Position numbers and translations under genes: made by a program. This document shows positions 11,801-24,440 of a stretch of DNA of 64,000 nucleotides, piece by piece; positions within the stretch are counted from its first letter, which is position 1; each line of letters begins with the position of its first letter. The notes below the pieces were generated by a model. That model made no database searches, was not told the DNA's origin, and saw only the letters and a list, made by a program, of their open reading frames with translations. Where the stretch lies: the NCBI GenBank assembly GCA_030737835.1, contig CM060849.1, positions 26,656,311 to 26,720,310 of the forward strand. Direction: 5' to 3'. The DNA is from Acorus gramineus (lineage: Eukaryota > Streptophyta > Magnoliopsida > Acorales > Acoraceae).

Positions 11801-13816
11801 CACAATGCATAAACATTATCCATAGTTTCGCATTGTAAAGGCATCCACAATAGGATATCATAGTTCATGTGACAAACCAACTAATTCTGTTTTTGGAATG
11901 GGGTGTGATGTTTGTAATCTGCATGCCTGTTATGACTCTCAAGTGTATCTGATAACTTCACGGTATTTAGCAAGAAACTGAATCTGTTATCTTCAGAATA
12001 CCATCTTATCCATGTTCAAATGTGACTGTGACAAAGTATCCAATTTCATGCCCGATACTAATGTAGGAATTGGAATAAGCTATGTAAGGCTTGTAAGTCT
12101 TTGTAAGGATTTCTCTGTCTTATATATTAATTTGTTTTTTTTCCCTTTACAATTTGGTGAGTGCATCATATGCTTTATTGTCTGCTTGATGGAAACATCT
12201 GGATGCACAATTATGAAGGAGGCTCAGAGAACCAAAGAATTCTCTTATAGCACATCTGCAAATCTAATATGACAAAAATTGACCTTGAATTTCGGACAAC
12301 ATTATGTACGGTAGGGACTTTTGCATTTTTCTTTTACTATATAACCTCATACATACAACTGCCTCATTTTTTTCCCCTGAATTTCCCTTGTAAATGAACC
12401 TGGATCCAGTATCCATTTTGTGGCTACAAAGTTCTACAAGCATGTTTGTGAGACCATAATAAATGACTGATGATATTTTCTCCTTAACACGCGTGGGATG
12501 ATATTTTCTCCTTAACATGCATGGAATTTGGAACTAATGCTATTGGCAAATAAAAAATTCCACCTCTTATGAGCAAATCAACCCAAGTTGTTTTTTAAAA
12601 TGTAAAAACATAAGATTGCTTTTCCTCTAAAGCTCTAAAAATGAATTTCCCATCATTCAGTAGTGCCTTTTTGCATGAAGCTACTACTCTTTGCATAGCT
12701 GCTTCTGATAAGTGGATGGTCAAAGATGCAACATTGTTATGTATCCTCACAAGTCTATCATGACCTGGTTCGATTATATTTGTTTATGTCCCTTGAAATC
12801 TTGCAATGCTGTGTACATCTTCTGGAAGTAGTATGGAATTTACAGTGCATATGCCCAATTTCAACTTGGCCTATCTATTATCAATGCTCTGTTAAATAAA
12901 AGCATGTATGTGGGTTTTTTTTTTTTGGTAGAATCTATCTAGAATTTGAGAAGTATAGCAACTATGTAAGATGCATCATGTATGAGACAGCTTCTGCATT
13001 TTTTTATTTTTTTTATTACCTGATGTTGTTGCACCTTGTTAACCTTCACATGTTTTTATTTGTTTGTGTTCCCTTTCTGATCTTTTATCTTTGACCAGGT
13101 ATGATTACCGAGCTGGGTTTTGGGGCATTATGGGACATCCATGTCTTGGCATAATTCCTGTGAGAACCAAACTTGAACATATAGACGAATGTCAATATTT
13201 AGTTAAAAGAATTATCGTGAACTAACAATGAAACACTCTCTTTATGTTTTCTTTATGTTTTGCAGCCCTTTATTGAAGAATTCAATTATCCTATGCCGAA
13301 GAACTGTGCTGGCGGGGACACTGGTATTCTTGTAAATGGTAGAGAACTTCACCAGAAAGATCTACATTTACTTGTTGGCAGAGGACTCCCTGCAACTCGC
13401 AGTAAAGCATACACTGTTGAAATTTCTGGTAGAATTTTGGATGATGATACTGGTGAGGAACTCGATAGTCTTGGCAAGCTAGCCCCAACGTAAGTCCGAA
13501 CACTTACATTTTGCTTCAAATATGTCACTAATGCCTGGGTAAATGATCCATAGATATATGTTTGATGTGTCTTGTTATGTTAGCATATACTAAACTTGTT
13601 TCCAAATAATTTGGTATGCTCTTCACTACCTCATTTTTGTTTACCTGCTTATGTTATCTCTGTTGTTCTATACACTTGGAAATGACAAAATCTTTCACAT
13701 CCATAATCTGCTTGCTCTTGTTACAACTCTGATAATGATGATACATCACATTTTTTGACAGAATTGAGAAGATAAAACATGGATTTGGCATGCGTGTTCC
13801 AAGGGCGCTGGCATGA
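8810..13816 (+). CDS. DUF3133 zinc-ribbon protein, EDR4-like (898 aa, 5 exons)
   Basis: Exons: 8810-8924, 9517-11758, 13099-13159, 13266-13489, 13762-13816; all borders are GT-AG and phases agree. Residues 1-38 hold an N-terminal zinc ribbon (C12-x2-C15 and C30-x2-C33). The middle is long and low in complexity, with a short coiled coil rich in E, R and L near residue 225. A second ribbon near 485-520 (C487-x2-C490, C512-GG-C515) is the DUF3133/zinc_ribbon_12 domain. The C-terminal 110 residues (YDYRAGFWG, GRELHQKDL, LVGRGLP, GFGMRVPRALA) match the conserved tail of the plant family annotated as extra-large-G-like or ENHANCED DISEASE RESISTANCE 4. EDR4 itself is a negative regulator of powdery-mildew resistance acting with EDR1 in membrane trafficking; whether this member does the same is not shown. 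The start is fixed by the ribbon immediately after the ATG. Confidence 0.9.
12471..12526. repeat. 28-bp tandem duplication in intron 2
   Basis: TGATATTTTCTCCTTAACAC is followed after 28 bases by the nearly identical TGATATTTTCTCCTTAACAT, both ending in a GTGGGA or ATGGA block. It lies inside the second intron of the DUF3133 gene and has no evident role. Confidence 0.75.
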
Positions 13817-14950
13817 ATAAAGTTTTTTTTGGGGAGCAGGCCTTCTAAGGCTTCAATTTTCACGTATATGACCATAAATCCTTGAATCCAAGATCAAAGA
13901 AAATATTGCCACTGGAGAGCATCGGAGATCCTTTGTTTCTAATCCATCTAACACAAGTGTATGATAGTTAGGTACTTGATGCTTGCAAGGTATGCCCTCT
14001 TGGTTGTAGAATATTCTTTTGGTTGAGATGCAGTGCACTTGACATGGTGATTCTCCCCTATCGGATATGAAGTTTGTTTATTTGATTGTAACATCGATTC
14101 TACTCAGTGGCTATAATCTCTGATTCACTATGTGTTTTGTGTGTGCTGAATTTTTGTCATCTGTGATTGTGCTGGGAAATCATAATGATGAACAAAATAG
14201 TGCTAAAACCAATCAAAGTTCTTCTGTTTGTGTCCTCTGAATTGTAATTTAATGTAAGATCAAACTTTATGAACCATTTTTAGGTTTAGTTGGCTATTTT
14301 CAGGTGTATTTTAGCTGGTAACTTGGTAGTGAAAGAATTTTCATCTGCAACCAATTCTATTATTACAAGCTTTACATTCTGCTAGTTTAAAATTCCCTCA
14401 TTTTCCATTCAGTTCTCAATAGGATATGTTCATCTTCCCATATGTTGCTAATCTTTCGCAATAGATGCAATTATTATAATTGAATCTTGATGTGCATGCT
14501 TGTTTTTGTTTCCAAGAATTTAGATTAGTTAGACAAGCTGGAAGCTGTTAGGCCTCAACTGATAGTCATAAGAGTGTCTGATATAAGCATATTTTGGCAA
14601 TAAAGATGTTGAGAATATCTCTGTTATTACAATATCCTTGTTATCCAATGGTTTAACTAGCCGGATTAGGATTTGTATAATTATTTTTCATCCACTGGTA
14701 TACATAAAGTAAATATCATTACATAAATTATTAATCAAAAGGGATGCATCAATGACCTCTTCTTTTTATACCACACGCATTTCATTTGGGGATAAAATTA
14801 GCATTTAAAAGAGTTGTATAAATTATATCACATACCTGTCAAAAGATAAAAAGTAGTTTACATTACATGATTAACTTATTATTAAACTTCCAAGATGTTT
14901 ACAACCAAAACCCCATTATTACCAAAAACACCAACCAATAATAATAAAAA
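13817..14950. other. Intergenic, no gene seen
   Basis: Downstream region of the DUF3133 gene; the first few hundred bases probably include its 3' UTR. No further coding sequence is seen. Confidence 0.5.
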
Positions 14951-15224
14951 GGGATTTTTAGTTTTAAGTCCCTGTAAACTATATGATTTAGTGATCGATT
15001 CCTCCTTTCTTCATATTTTGGTTTAAGTCCCTAGATTTTAAAGGTATGTTTCTTTTTAGTCCCTTTCAGAGATAAAAGAAAATCAAATAATTTAGGGATA
15101 GGTCCCTGAGAGGGACTAAAAAGGAATATACCCTTTAAATCTGGGGACTTAAACCGAAATATGAAGAAGTGGGGGATTGATCACTAAATCATATAGTTTA
15201 TGGGGACTTAAAACTAAAAATCTC
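14951..15224. mobile_element. MULE-type MITE, 274-bp family, copy 2
   Basis: 274 bp, starting GGGATTTTTAGTTTTAAGTC and ending GGACTTAAAACTAAAAATCTC, so the ends are inverted repeats of about 20 bp. Flanked by a perfect 9-bp direct repeat TAATAAAAA at 14942-14950 and 15225-15233. Interior AGTCCCT units match the copy at 4224-4497. Confidence 0.88.
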
Positions 15225-15336
15225 TAATAAAAAAAGATTAGCTCATTTAAGTTTTTAAAGATGTGAGTGAAGTTCATGAGTACCACAATACCCTATATTA
15301 TGTATACGTAGTAAATTTAAATTTTTTTAATATGTT

Positions 15337-15495
15337 TTTTTTTTTTTTTGATATCGGAGGGATCCCTCGTGGCTGATCTTACAATTAAGCTGGGAAGGCT
15401 ACTTCTGTCTATTTATTCTGGTTCCATGAAAAATTCTTTCGAATAATCGTCAACAAACAAATGGGTAAGTCAGCGTCAATACTCGAACCCAGGAC
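15337..15495 (-). mobile_element. SINE-like retroposed insertion with 16-bp target duplication
   Basis: Perfect 16-bp direct repeats ATTTTTTTAATATGTT at 15321-15336 and 15496-15511 flank a 159-bp insert. Read on the minus strand it starts with GTCCTGGGTTCGAGTATTG, containing a tRNA B-box (GGTTCGAGT), and ends in GATATC plus a poly(A) tract (plus-strand T run 15337-15349). The poly(A), B-box and long target duplication are those of a retroposed SINE. No A-box is seen, so it is probably 5'-truncated. Confidence 0.78.
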
Positions 15496-15511
15496 ATTTT
15501 TTTAATATGTT

Positions 15512-18509
15512 GCGGAAGGGAACCTAAATGCCCAGGTTATATCAAATATAAATGATTAGTATTGCCATATCATATAATTTTTTTTTTATGTTTCTCTTTC
15601 AAGAACTAGTAAACAATTTTTCAGGCTGAGAGATGGAATCTTGCAAGCCCTGGAAAATGGAGATCACATCAGTTTAATCATTTTCATTTATGTTTGAAAA
15701 GTTTGGATGGTTTGTATATTCTTGTCATAAAAAGAAAATTGAGTTCAGCTGAAACAATGTAACTGACACACTCATGTGGGTATGAGTTAACTCTGATTCT
15801 GTAAGCAATACTTCAAAAAAAAATTAATTTGAGATGTTATACATTATTCAATATGGTTGTGTCATTAAAATGAGTGGTTGATAAGGCTGAATAGGTAGAA
15901 TTAGCATTCAATCAAATTTTTTTTTTGATCTTGTCAGTCTCCCTTATCTTTAAAATGGCTTTTCCTTTGTGAGCTTGTTAAAGTATCTGACCCAACAGCT
16001 GTCTCACTGTTCCTGTCAGGGATTCAGTAAATACTGTATATATATTTATGTCCATTTTAACAAATGATGATGTAAATAACCCATTGCATTGTAACAATTT
16101 TAAAAATTGGAAATGAAGAACTAGATAATTATGCCAGTTCATTCAAAATTCAAAAAATAAAAATAAAATGAAGACTGCCATAAAAGACACCCATTCATTG
16201 CTCTTTTGCATGGAGTTGGGTTTGGTGTTGTGGGGACCTGATGGAATAACCATTCTGCTTTAATGGAACTGTTTGCTTAAGAGGCCAAAGGAGAAGAAAA
16301 AAATTGCACTGAATAAATTGTTTTCTGTAATGTGGGTTTCCATTAATTAATTAATTAATCGCAACTCTTAATACTTCAACTAATAAGTCATTAGTCTGAT
16401 TATGTTCCTTGCACTACTGTTCCTCCCAATGACAACTATGGATCCGACTCTCCTTGCCCATCAAATATTTGTTTTATTTTTATTTTTCTTTTGTGATATT
16501 ATTGTTGTCAGTCATATTTTTTTACGGCTAATATTTATTCAATCTTAGCCAAACAAATATGTGTGACATGTGACGGTTGTTAATCTCATCCAAAATGAGT
16601 TTTTCAAACCATCATGTTTGCATGACACATCTCACCAGGTGCACTCAGTTTGTTACACACTTATAGAGTTGAACATCCAAGTTGTTTTTCACTTCTACAT
16701 TACAACAACTTGTTCGGCATACACGCATATCTCAATGTACATGTGTGTCTGAGTACGCGCATATCACCCCGCATCTCAAATATTGACTCATTTATTAATA
16801 CAATCTATTTTATTTGCTAGACTCTGAAATTTCAGTCCTCTTGACGAGATTACTGTATATCTTGTGGTTGTAACAGTGTCTTTTCATGTTCACTCAATCA
16901 TGCTGCATATCCTTTATGAAATTGGAGAACTGGTACCATATATTTGTTTAAGGTTTCATTAAACCCGTGTTAACAAAAAGAAATAAAAAACCTTCCTTGT
17001 ATCTCACTTGAAGATTTGGAAAGTGGTATCTGTCCTTGTTTATTCAATCTTGAAAACAAAAGGGTACCAACCAAAAAAAAAAAGTCAGTTTTGGATGTAA
17101 TCCACATGTGTTGGTTGAATGCATGAACAATGACAAATCACAAAATTGGAAGAAATACAATTGGCTTGGCTGTTTGGGTGGGAGTAGGTATACTTTTAAT
17201 TTTAATTAATGAAATAAAAAAATTGTTGTTTGGGGGGAAGAAACAGAACCCATACCACACTATTGAAGACCAGAGCTCTTCTTTCACCTCACACTTGTCT
17301 CCAGCCCCACCAATCAAGCCCCTGATAAATTTTCATCAATATATTATGTATTAATAAATCATGGATTATAAAGTTGTGGGTCCAAAAAAGGACCATTTTG
17401 AGAGACATTTGAGTGGAATCAAAGCAACCTATTCACACAAAGCTAGATTGTCTGCAAGCCAGGACATTTCACAGCATTAGTGTTATAAGCTGTGTTAGTT
17501 ATATTTAACCCTTTTTACAGTCTCAATGTAATGGAATCTCTATAACATTTGGAAACACATTTAACTTAGTTTTCAGACTAGAAATCTTTCTTAAAAAACT
17601 TTCTCAAACAATTTTTTTTCTTCTTCTAAACACCACTTAAAACACAAGGTCTTATTTTATTAAACATTGATTTTATTTATTTATAATTCATTCAGTCATT
17701 CATGAAGTCTCTAAAATCTGATAAAAGTATTTGATCAAATGAAAAATGACATCTCAACCTATTAAAAGAGAGAGCACATTTCAAAAATCATATGATGAAA
17801 TGCCATCTCTACATTGATTCAAAAAGAGATTTGTCACAAATTGGATTGGTTCAAAATGAGATCGGTCACCAATTTGGTCACAAATTGGGTTATTAAATCA
17901 ATTCCTTTAAAATAATACAAAAATATGTATTTAGGGTCTAGCTGTACATTCTCAGTCTCTTTCTATTAAACACCCGAATTGTGCTCACAATGTATTCAAC
18001 ACTAAACATCCTAGATAAACTTTGTGAGAAAGAAAAATTCGATTTTTAAATCCTTAATTTATTAGATTATATATTTTATTTATATTTAAAAATGTGTATA
18101 TCATTAGATAATTATTTAGTTTTAAAAAATAAAAAAAATACAAAAACATTGTCCTAAAAAATTTAATTGTTCTAAAAAAAAATTGAGTTCTACCAAACAA
18201 GCAATTACAATTACAAAATCTGTTGCATTAAAAAAAAAAAAAAAACAAATTTGCACCACCACATTGGCACATTCACATGCATTTGATTATTTTCCCAATA
18301 TTGCGCATAAAAAGGGACAAACAAAAAAGCTTTGTTCTTTTTCTCCATCAATTATTCAATCCCTCCATTGAAAGCCTGCTCTTCACCTGTGTGTTAAGAA
18401 CCCACACATAACAGTCCCTCTCTTTCTCCTTCTCTTCAGAAGCTCCTGCTCCATTGTTTCTTCTGTTCCTCTGTTTCTTTCATTCTCTTCCTTCTTCTGA
18501 GAGGAGGAG
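15512..18509. other. Intergenic, no gene seen
   Basis: AT-rich DNA between the MITE/SINE cluster and the TBL gene. It includes a TTAATTAATTAATTAATC tract near 16340 and low-complexity runs. The stretch from about 18300 to 18509 is pyrimidine-rich and is likely promoter and 5' leader of the TBL gene. No open frame here has coding character. Confidence 0.5.
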
Positions 18510-21500
18510 ATGGTGAAGGGCGAGATGAGCCCGGATTGGACCCCATGGAGTCTCCACAAGCACAACCATGTCCTTATCAAGTTCGCCGTCATAATCCTTC
18601 TGATGGGTCTCTCCTTCCGTCTCTTGTTCTCTCACTCCGGCGTCTTCGTTCCCATCTCCGACTCCCCCTCGGCCGCCGATCCCTCGATGATGGCGGGGTT
18701 GGGATTCGTCCGTAAGAGAGGTGAATCTGGTTTCGATTTCATTTTGATTGGTTTTTCTGAGTTGGGTTTTTTGCGGGAGACTGAGAAATTGGTGTGGGTG
18801 GTTTTCTTTTGGTGTAAAAATTGAATCTTTGGGGAATTTGAAGTTTTGGGTCTGAGGGAAGGTATCGCATTGTTCCAAATTTTGTATCTTTGAAGATTTT
18901 AGGGTTTTGGGTATTGAATTGCTTGGGGTGATTGTCTTTTAAAGTTTTCGCTTTTGAGAGGAGGATGAAGAAGCAGAGTCTGTTTTGCCTTTTTTTTCTT
19001 GAGAAATCAATGGATCTTAGGAACTGAAACAAGCAAATGCTGTTTTGGATGAGATTCATAAAGAAAACATGAAAAATATTAAATTTTACAATGTTGTCAC
19101 CTGTCCTGGATTTGGGAGTTTTAAACATTGCTGGTTTGGTTCTTTGTACTTACCATATATATAATCACACAAATTGCACTCTTTTTGGAGTTTTTGATTA
19201 AACAATTGGCAGATTCTCTGTTTTAGATCTCAGTAAGTCCCTGTTATCGAAATCAAGTTTCAATTTTGTTCCCTTAACAGTGTTCCATTTTTAAAGTTTC
19301 TTTCAATTTTGTTCTTTTTCAATTTTTTTTTCTTCTTTTAACAGTGTTCTTTAGTCATTTGTAATGATTTCATTTTCAAATAAAAAAAAATCATTTGAAA
19401 TGATTTGGTGTTTATTTCTGAAAAACAAACCATTTTTCTTTCATAGATTAGATTTTGCATGCAAAATAACTTCAGTGAGTTGCATATAGTGGATGTGATG
19501 ATCCAGAAATTTTTATTAGATTGAACAACAAATTATTGCTGTTTTTTTGTTTTTACATATTCTCATGGAAGCCTCTTTTTTTTACTATATTCTCATATAA
19601 TACTTTTTGTACTTCTATGTGTCATTCTTTTCTGCTAATTTTCTTATTTATTTATTTTTGGATATTAGTGTGTTTGCAAGTATTTGGTTAGCCGGAATGA
19701 AAGTTTCTAAAACGATTACCTAGCTGCAATGCAGAGAAATGCGATCTCTCTGTTGGGGAATGGATTCCAAATCCATCTGGACCACATTACACCAACGATA
19801 CCTGCACAATTGTCGAACCGCATCAAAATTGTATGAAGAACGGGAGACCTGATACAGGATACCTCTATTGGAAGTGGAAGCCTCGAGATTGTGATTTGCC
19901 TATGTTTAATGCTAAGGAATTTTTGGAGACCATGAGGAATAAAGCTTGGGCATTAATTGGAGACTCAATTTCCCGTAATCATGTTCAGTCATTGGTTTGC
20001 CTTCTCTCAAAGGTATGGTCATCTTAGCTAATTGATCTGACTCTTGTAACTTCTTTTGCTCTCTTCTTATATGTTTATATGTTGGGAATTTGGAATATAA
20101 TGTTTCATTTAAAGAATCCCTTGCCGGAAAATGCTTCCCTGCGCCTAAAAATATTTCTTTGGACCTTTCTATGCTCTTTTTGTTTTTAATCTTGTTGATG
20201 TAATTGTGCACAGTCCATTTGTTCAATTCATCTGCATTTTATTTTCTCGTGTATTTTCAGTGTCATGTTATATTTTCAGTAATTAATGGTATTGGAATTC
20301 ATCTTGACACGAATCAATAAAATCAATGTTGGAATGCTTGCTTGTATGATGTGATAAGACTGCTTCCATCATCAGTTAGTCTTTTGTTGATTTATACATA
20401 CATTATACCTGAAAAGATCATGCTTCTTGCAATCTTTATACTTGACACTACTACTTGCTGTTGGTTTGTTCTTGTTTCTGCTCAATGAAGTAATTAATGT
20501 AGTGGGTGAATCTCATTGATCATAAAAAGATCTGGAGAATTTACTGGTTCTAATTTTTTTTTTCTTGTAATCGTCTGAAGACTTGTGTTAAAGAAGTACT
20601 TCAGTTACTTCCGGACTTGAATTTAGAAATGTTTCTTAAATCTTTCTTGGTATCATAAACAAGAATTGTGGGGATGTATATGTAACCGATATCAATTGTT
20701 AAAATATCTACTCTATACAAGAAAGAGTGTGAGTAGAAAAAATTTGTATATTCAAATTTCCCGAAGTATGCACAATGCACATATAAGGTAGCTGTTTGTG
20801 CAAACTAGTATTGCTGGGTGATAATCATTAAATACAAAGTACACAGATAAGGGAAAATTTAAATTTTTATCACCAATAGGGATACATTTGAACTGGAAAA
20901 GCTGTCAGACATCAAATGTGCTAAAAAACAAGTGGTTATGTTTATTATTTCTGAAATACCGTAATGAGGTCAAGAAACCACATAATGTAGATTTAGGCTT
21001 CTTTTAGCATTGGACAGCAACTGTTCTATATTCGGCTTCAAGTAGATAAGCCTAAGTATTTACTCATTCTGTAATTAATGAAAAATACACACTTTACAGA
21101 TTTTTTTTTAAAAAAATTACTTGACTTGAAAGAAATAGCTGTCTGACTTGGGATCCATAGGAACAAACATAAATTACTTTCTTTAGAGATCAGATTTCTT
21201 TGTATCTTCCAACCACTTGTGGATCATCACCTCACATCTCTTTTTATTCTGGGATGAAAATTAAACTATATTAGTGAGACTGATATCATTCTTTTCTTTT
21301 CGAACTGGAGTTCTAAAAGTAATCCTGTACGAATCTTCATCTCATATCATTGCATGAGATCTATGCCACTGCATTAAAGAGTGACGTTGTGGATGATCTT
21401 GATGTTTACTAAATTTTTCTGCTCAGTCTCTGCTCATGTATAAATTTATAATGTATGACAGGTCGAACAGGCTGTTGAAATCTACCATGACAAGGAATAC

Positions 21501-22235
21501 AGATCCAAAACATGGCGCTTCCCCTCCTACAATTTCACACTCTCAGTTATCTGGTCTCCCTTCCTAGTCCAAGCAGACATCTTTGAAGACATGAATGGTG
21601 TGTCATCAAAGGACATCCAGCTGCACCTTGACACCCTTGACAATAAATGGACCCGCCAATTCCATAAATACGATTACATCATAATCGCTGGTGGAAAATG
21701 GTTTCTCAAGACCGCTATATATTACGAGAAGAGGAGGATCATCGGCTGCCACTACTGCCCTGGGAAGAACATCACCGAAGTAGGCTTCGAATTTGCGTAT
21801 AAGAAGGCCCTCCATTTGGTGCTCCGTCACATCATCTCAACTAAATACAAGGGGGTGGTGTTCCTCAGGACTTCAACGCCGGATCACTTTGAGAATGGCG
21901 AATGGTGGAGTGGGGGAACTTGCGATAGGACTGTACCCTTCAGAGATGGTCAGATGGATTTGCGAGATGTGGATAGGGTCATGCGAGACATCGAACTGGA
22001 GGTATTTGGTGAAGCGGTATCATTCGGATCAAAGAAAGGAATGAAAATGAGGCTTTTGGATACGACCCACATATCATTTATGAGGCCGGATGGGCATCCG
22101 GGGCCTTACAGACAGTTCCAACCCTTCGCGATAAACAAGACTGCAAAGGTACAGAATGACTGCCTCCATTGGTGCCTGCCAGGGCCGATAGATTCTTGGA
22201 GTGACGTGGTCATGGAGATGTTGCGGCGTGGTTGA
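18510..22235 (+). CDS. TRICHOME BIREFRINGENCE-LIKE polysaccharide O-acetyltransferase (420 aa, 3 exons)
   Basis: Exons: 18510-18720, 19735-20012, 21462-22235, with GT-AG borders and matching phases. It is a type II Golgi membrane protein: a short cytosolic end, one signal anchor at about residues 24-40 ([16 protein letters not shown]), then a lumenal domain. The TBL domain begins at C73 (KCDLSVGEW) and carries [11 protein letters not shown] (108-118). The catalytic GDS motif is G146-D147-S148 in [11 protein letters not shown], and the second motif is D396-x-x-H399 in [12 protein letters not shown]; Ser, Asp and His form the esterase-type triad of this family. TBL proteins transfer acetyl groups to wall polysaccharides (xylan, mannan, xyloglucan or pectin depending on clade). 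The wording around [12 protein letters not shown] suggests the clade of TBL19-27, which includes mannan and xyloglucan acetyltransferases; the substrate cannot be set from sequence by eye. Confidence 0.9.
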
Positions 22236-23120
22236 AAGTAATGTGACTTGGTCTTGTGAGACTGATGATTAATATCCAGTTTGAATTACTCCCTCTTCTG
22301 AACTTCCAGTCATCCAGTGCTAGTAAGTTCTCCAGAAGATATAATGATGATGTATAGAATTTGATTGGTTTTTGACTGCTTTATTATGCATTTGTTGGAC
22401 ACAATTTTTTTATGGATCTGAGAAAAAAGGGTTGCAGTTTTCTAAATTATATAGTGGTGCAAGTGTTCCTGTTCATTTTTATAAGAGTGTTCTTATGGTC
22501 ATTAGATTTATTGATACAGGGCTTCAGATATTTGATTTTCCCAAAACCATATCAGCTTATGCCAACCCCTCGCTTGGTGAGGTGTCATCATCTCTTGGGA
22601 TGTGATCTTATTGACTTTGGGCCCTACATGTAATAGCCCTGGCCTCTCTACCTAAAAAAGAAAAAAAAAAAAAAAAAGTTCATATCACCTTATTCACAGT
22701 AACCTTTGACAACATCATTTAAAAAATCTTTTGTCGAAATCTTATTTTTAAATTGTTAGGAGATATTTCCCTAATGCCACAATAAGAAAGCAAAATTTAA
22801 TTTTAAATTATAAACAATGAAAAAAAAAAAGGAGGTTTACCTTGAGTCTAACAAGATTTTGTTTTTTTGTTTTTTCGTTCTTTTTGCAAATCTAAATTTT
22901 AAAAGAATTAGATGAAAAGCTTCAAACCAGTTCTCAAATGTTAAGTTTTTGATCAAAAAACTTTTTTTATAGCTGATTTTTGAACAAATGAAAGTTTTTG
23001 TTTGGTGCTAAAAAAAAAAAAAAACTGCATAACCCTTGCAAATCTATTAATTTGGGACCAATTTTTCAAAATCAGTTGACACTTTAAATTGATTAAAATA
23101 ATGTATTTTTAAAAATATGA
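22236..23120. other. Intergenic, no gene seen
   Basis: The first part should hold the TBL 3' UTR. An A-rich tract at about 22653-22678 and further A or T runs follow. Two overlapping open frames at 22372-22633 are AT-rich and show no motif. Confidence 0.5.
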
Positions 23121-23773
23121 ATTTTTTTGCATTTATAATCCTGTTAAAATCTGATTTTGTAAAATTACCCCTATTATATTCACTCTGACAAAGAATACAC
23201 CTGAATTTTTTTAAATTTATGCAATGATATCCCTCCATTAGTCACAATTTATAACATAGACTGAACCATTGTTAGATTCTAAACCATAGCTATTGAAATG
23301 ACTGTTTTACTGTGCACCGAACCTACCCGATCCGATTTTATCCGTATTTGGAAACCCTTATTGTTGTCGAGTAAGCATTTTGAAGAAGGCAAGGGGAAGA
23401 ATCAAATAAATATGGATCGATTGGGGAAGAAAATGTTGTTTATTGGCCAATTAGACAAGATGAAAATCACCCAAATTTGGGTTTTGAAGAAGGTGAAAGA
23501 GATTTATAACAAAAGGGGAAGGAAAATGAAGAAAAGATTGTTTTAGGCTTTTCATTATCTCCAATGGTAAAGAGGAGTATTATGAACATTTTACCATAGT
23601 GTAACGGTTGCTAACAGATGTTTTCTAACGACACCTAATAGGAGCTAACCACCACAAGAACATCATTGCATGACTTCTGGATTTGCAATGGTATTTTTGT
23701 CCGAGCGAAAATAAGATGGTTAATTCCACAAAATCGGATTATAATAGAGGTTTATATGCAAAAAAAAAAAAAC
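23121..23773. repeat. Inverted-repeat element of about 650 bp
   Basis: The left end (TTTTTTTGCATTTATAATCC, then AATCTGATTTTGTAAAATTA) is an imperfect inverted match, over about 45 bp, of the right end (ATTCCACAAAATCGGATTAT, then TTTATATGCAAAAAAA). The interior contains a lysine-rich open frame at 23298-23546 with no recognised domain. The class of transposon is not clear; MULE-like is possible. Confidence 0.45.
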
Positions 23774-24200
23774 CTGACAAACATTCTCAACTATTTTTTT
23801 TAAAATAAAATAAAATAATATAATGTTGACTTTTAAATTATAAAAACCAAAATATGAAGTTAAAAAATACTCATTTATCACCTATTATCTAAAAATTGAT
23901 TTTGCAAATCAGTTTGACAAATGATTTAAAATAAGTAGTAAATTTTAAGTAATTTACTAATTTTTTGTAATAGAAATATGTATATTCAAACAGAACCTAG
24001 AATTTATTTTTAATAGAAGCTATAAAGCTTTAGTTTGTTCGAAAGACATAAATCTCACGAATCTATTTTTCATAAACACATTAAACAGCCAATTCACCAC
24101 TTTTTATTACACACCTCCCAGGATGTCATCCTTTGAACAAAAAAAAAAAAAAAAAAATTCAAAATCAAAAGTGCATATGAGCCCCCAAGTGAATCCAATC

Positions 24201-24373
24201 CAACGGTTCTGCTTGTCTCGAGATTCCCACCCCCAACGGTCGTAATAAAAAAACATTCGGAATCCAAATAATCCCAAAACCCCACTATAATCCCATTTTG
24301 AATTTTGAAAAAAATAGCCGTTTGAACTCCCTCGCCATCTCTTCCTATAAATACAATCCAAAAAATAGCCGTT
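24201..24373. promoter_or_regulatory. Cluster of four MSA-like (MYB3R) AACGG cores
   Basis: Within 240 bases of the ATG of the 3xHMG-box gene there are two forward cores (CCAACGGTT near 24200-24208 and CCCAACGGT at 24232-24240) and two reverse cores (CCGTT at 24318-24322 and 24369-24373). The forward pair fits the mitosis-specific activator consensus bound by three-repeat MYB factors, which drives G2/M genes. Plant 3xHMG-box proteins are known to be mitosis-enriched, so the motif set and the gene product agree. Confidence 0.65.
24346..24353 (+). promoter_or_regulatory. TATA box of the 3xHMG-box gene
   Basis: TATAAATA lies 88 bases upstream of the ATG and is followed by a short leader containing a (TC)n run at 24407-24430, a common plant core-promoter layout. 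Confidence 0.65.
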
Positions 24374-24440
24374 CGAAAAACAACCACCTCTCCTTCTCCA
24401 TTTCAATCTCTCTCTCTCTCTCTCTCTCTCAACATCATCA

